From contig NZ_BOMV01000007.1 of the NCBI RefSeq assembly GCF_016862375.1, positions 124,001-188,000 of the forward strand: 64,000 bases of DNA, read 5' to 3'. Source of the DNA: Paractinoplanes rishiriensis (GTDB taxonomy: Bacteria > Actinomycetota > Actinomycetes > Mycobacteriales > Micromonosporaceae). This document shows, in pieces, positions 63,612 to 64,000 of this stretch. The position numbers were made by a program, and so were the translations under genes. The notes beneath the pieces were generated by a model. That model ran no database searches. It was not told where the DNA came from and saw nothing but the letters and a program-made list of their open reading frames with translations. Every line of letters begins with the position of its first letter. Within the stretch, counting starts at the first letter, position 1.

Positions 63612-64000
63612 TCAACGACCGCCTCATCGACGCCGGCGACCTGCCCCTGGCGGTCCGCGACTTCGGCGGCGACCAGCACCCGCTGCTGCTCCTGCACGGC
63701 GCCGGCGGCAACCTGGCGCAGATGACAACCCTGGCGCGCGCCCTGCGTCCGAACCACCGGGTGGTCACCGTCGACCTGCGCGGCCACGGCCGGTCCGGCG
63801 AAGCCGACTGGACCTGGGACGCGGCCCTCGGCGACCTGGCCTCGGTGTGCGCCCAGCTGGAACTCGACCGTCCCGCCGTGGTCGGCCACTCGCTGGGCGG
63901 CATGCTGGCGGCACTGTGGGGCCAGCGCCATCCCGAGTGCCCCGGCGTGGTCAGCCTCGACGGCAACCCGCCGCCCACCCGCCCCGACCACCTGCCCGGC
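63608..64000 (+). CDS. Alpha/beta hydrolase, C-terminus beyond the window
   Basis: 131 codons are visible from the ATG at 63608, with GAGGAG seven bases upstream. The oxyanion-hole motif HGAGGN and the nucleophile elbow GHSLGG are present; the Asp and His of the triad lie beyond the edge. The DLRGHGRS stretch is typical of esterase and haloperoxidase-like members. The substrate is unknown. The preceding HTH gene probably regulates it. Confidence 0.88.
   Translation, partial: MINDRLIDAGDLPLAVRDFGGDQHPLLLLHGAGGNLAQMTTLARALRPNHRVVTVDLRGHGRSGEADWTWDAALGDLASVCAQLELDRPAVVGHSLGGMLAALWGQRHPECPGVVSLDGNPPPTRPDHLPG

Overview
The window is high-GC actinobacterial chromosome with strong codon-position GC bias, many GTG/TTG starts and several leaderless-looking promoters. 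Gene content points to Micromonosporaceae, most likely Actinoplanes or a close relative: an HrdB-like sigma factor with a long Ala/Lys-rich N-terminus beside many actinobacterial DUF genes (DUF3159, DUF3710, DUF3093, DUF4193, DUF3039, DUF3099), Spo0M, and a chemosensory operon, which most actinomycetes lack. I see no phage, transposase, CRISPR array, rRNA or tRNA.

Layout. 1-8.9 kb: a truncated secreted-type trypsin-like protease, an RNase D, a 47-residue zinc-type protein missed by ordinary gene-size cut-offs, a fadA-fadB beta-oxidation pair, a proline/glutamine-rich membrane protein and a DUF2637 protein with heptapeptide repeats. 8.9-16.8 kb (minus strand): dxs, three tandem paralogous membrane-anchored PQQ-type beta-propellers, then an OmpR-type regulator and sensor kinase. 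17-17.9 kb: folD behind a ZTP (pfl) riboswitch. 17.9-22.7 kb: an RNA methyltransferase, a KimA-type potassium transporter and two divergent TrkA-type potassium-channel regulatory proteins. 22.7-28.7 kb: the conserved actinobacterial dut neighbourhood, small zinc-ribbon proteins, a LytR_C protein and an inositol monophosphatase. 29-31 kb: the principal sigma factor. 31.2-35.6 kb: a DEAD-box helicase, DUF3039, psuG-psuK for pseudouridine breakdown, and DUF3099.

35.7-47.0 kb holds the most unusual system: a compact, mostly overlapping minus-strand chemosensory operon with two receptors that both lack membrane segments. One has two complete MCP signalling hairpins 300 residues apart (DosM-like). 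With them are a triple-domain CheW, CheB, a HEAT-repeat protein, CheR, two CheY-like regulators, CheA, a STAS protein, a 90-residue protein and a GAF protein. No flagellar gene is present. The layout suggests a cytoplasmic chemosensory array.

47.2-64 kb: a HhH-GPD protein, a secreted Pro/Thr-repeat protein, a NarL-type two-component system divergent from an ABC transporter, a HAD phosphatase, a truncated phosphotransferase remnant, dtd followed by a tandem repeat seeded from its own 3' end, Spo0M, a second primary-like sigma factor, an acuC/GNAT-acyl-CoA-synthetase pair (protein acetylation control), a DtxR-family regulator, a lipoprotein, and a regulator-hydrolase pair behind a perfect 11-bp-arm palindrome. 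The two sigma genes share a 182-bp stretch without a single mismatch, which suggests gene conversion.
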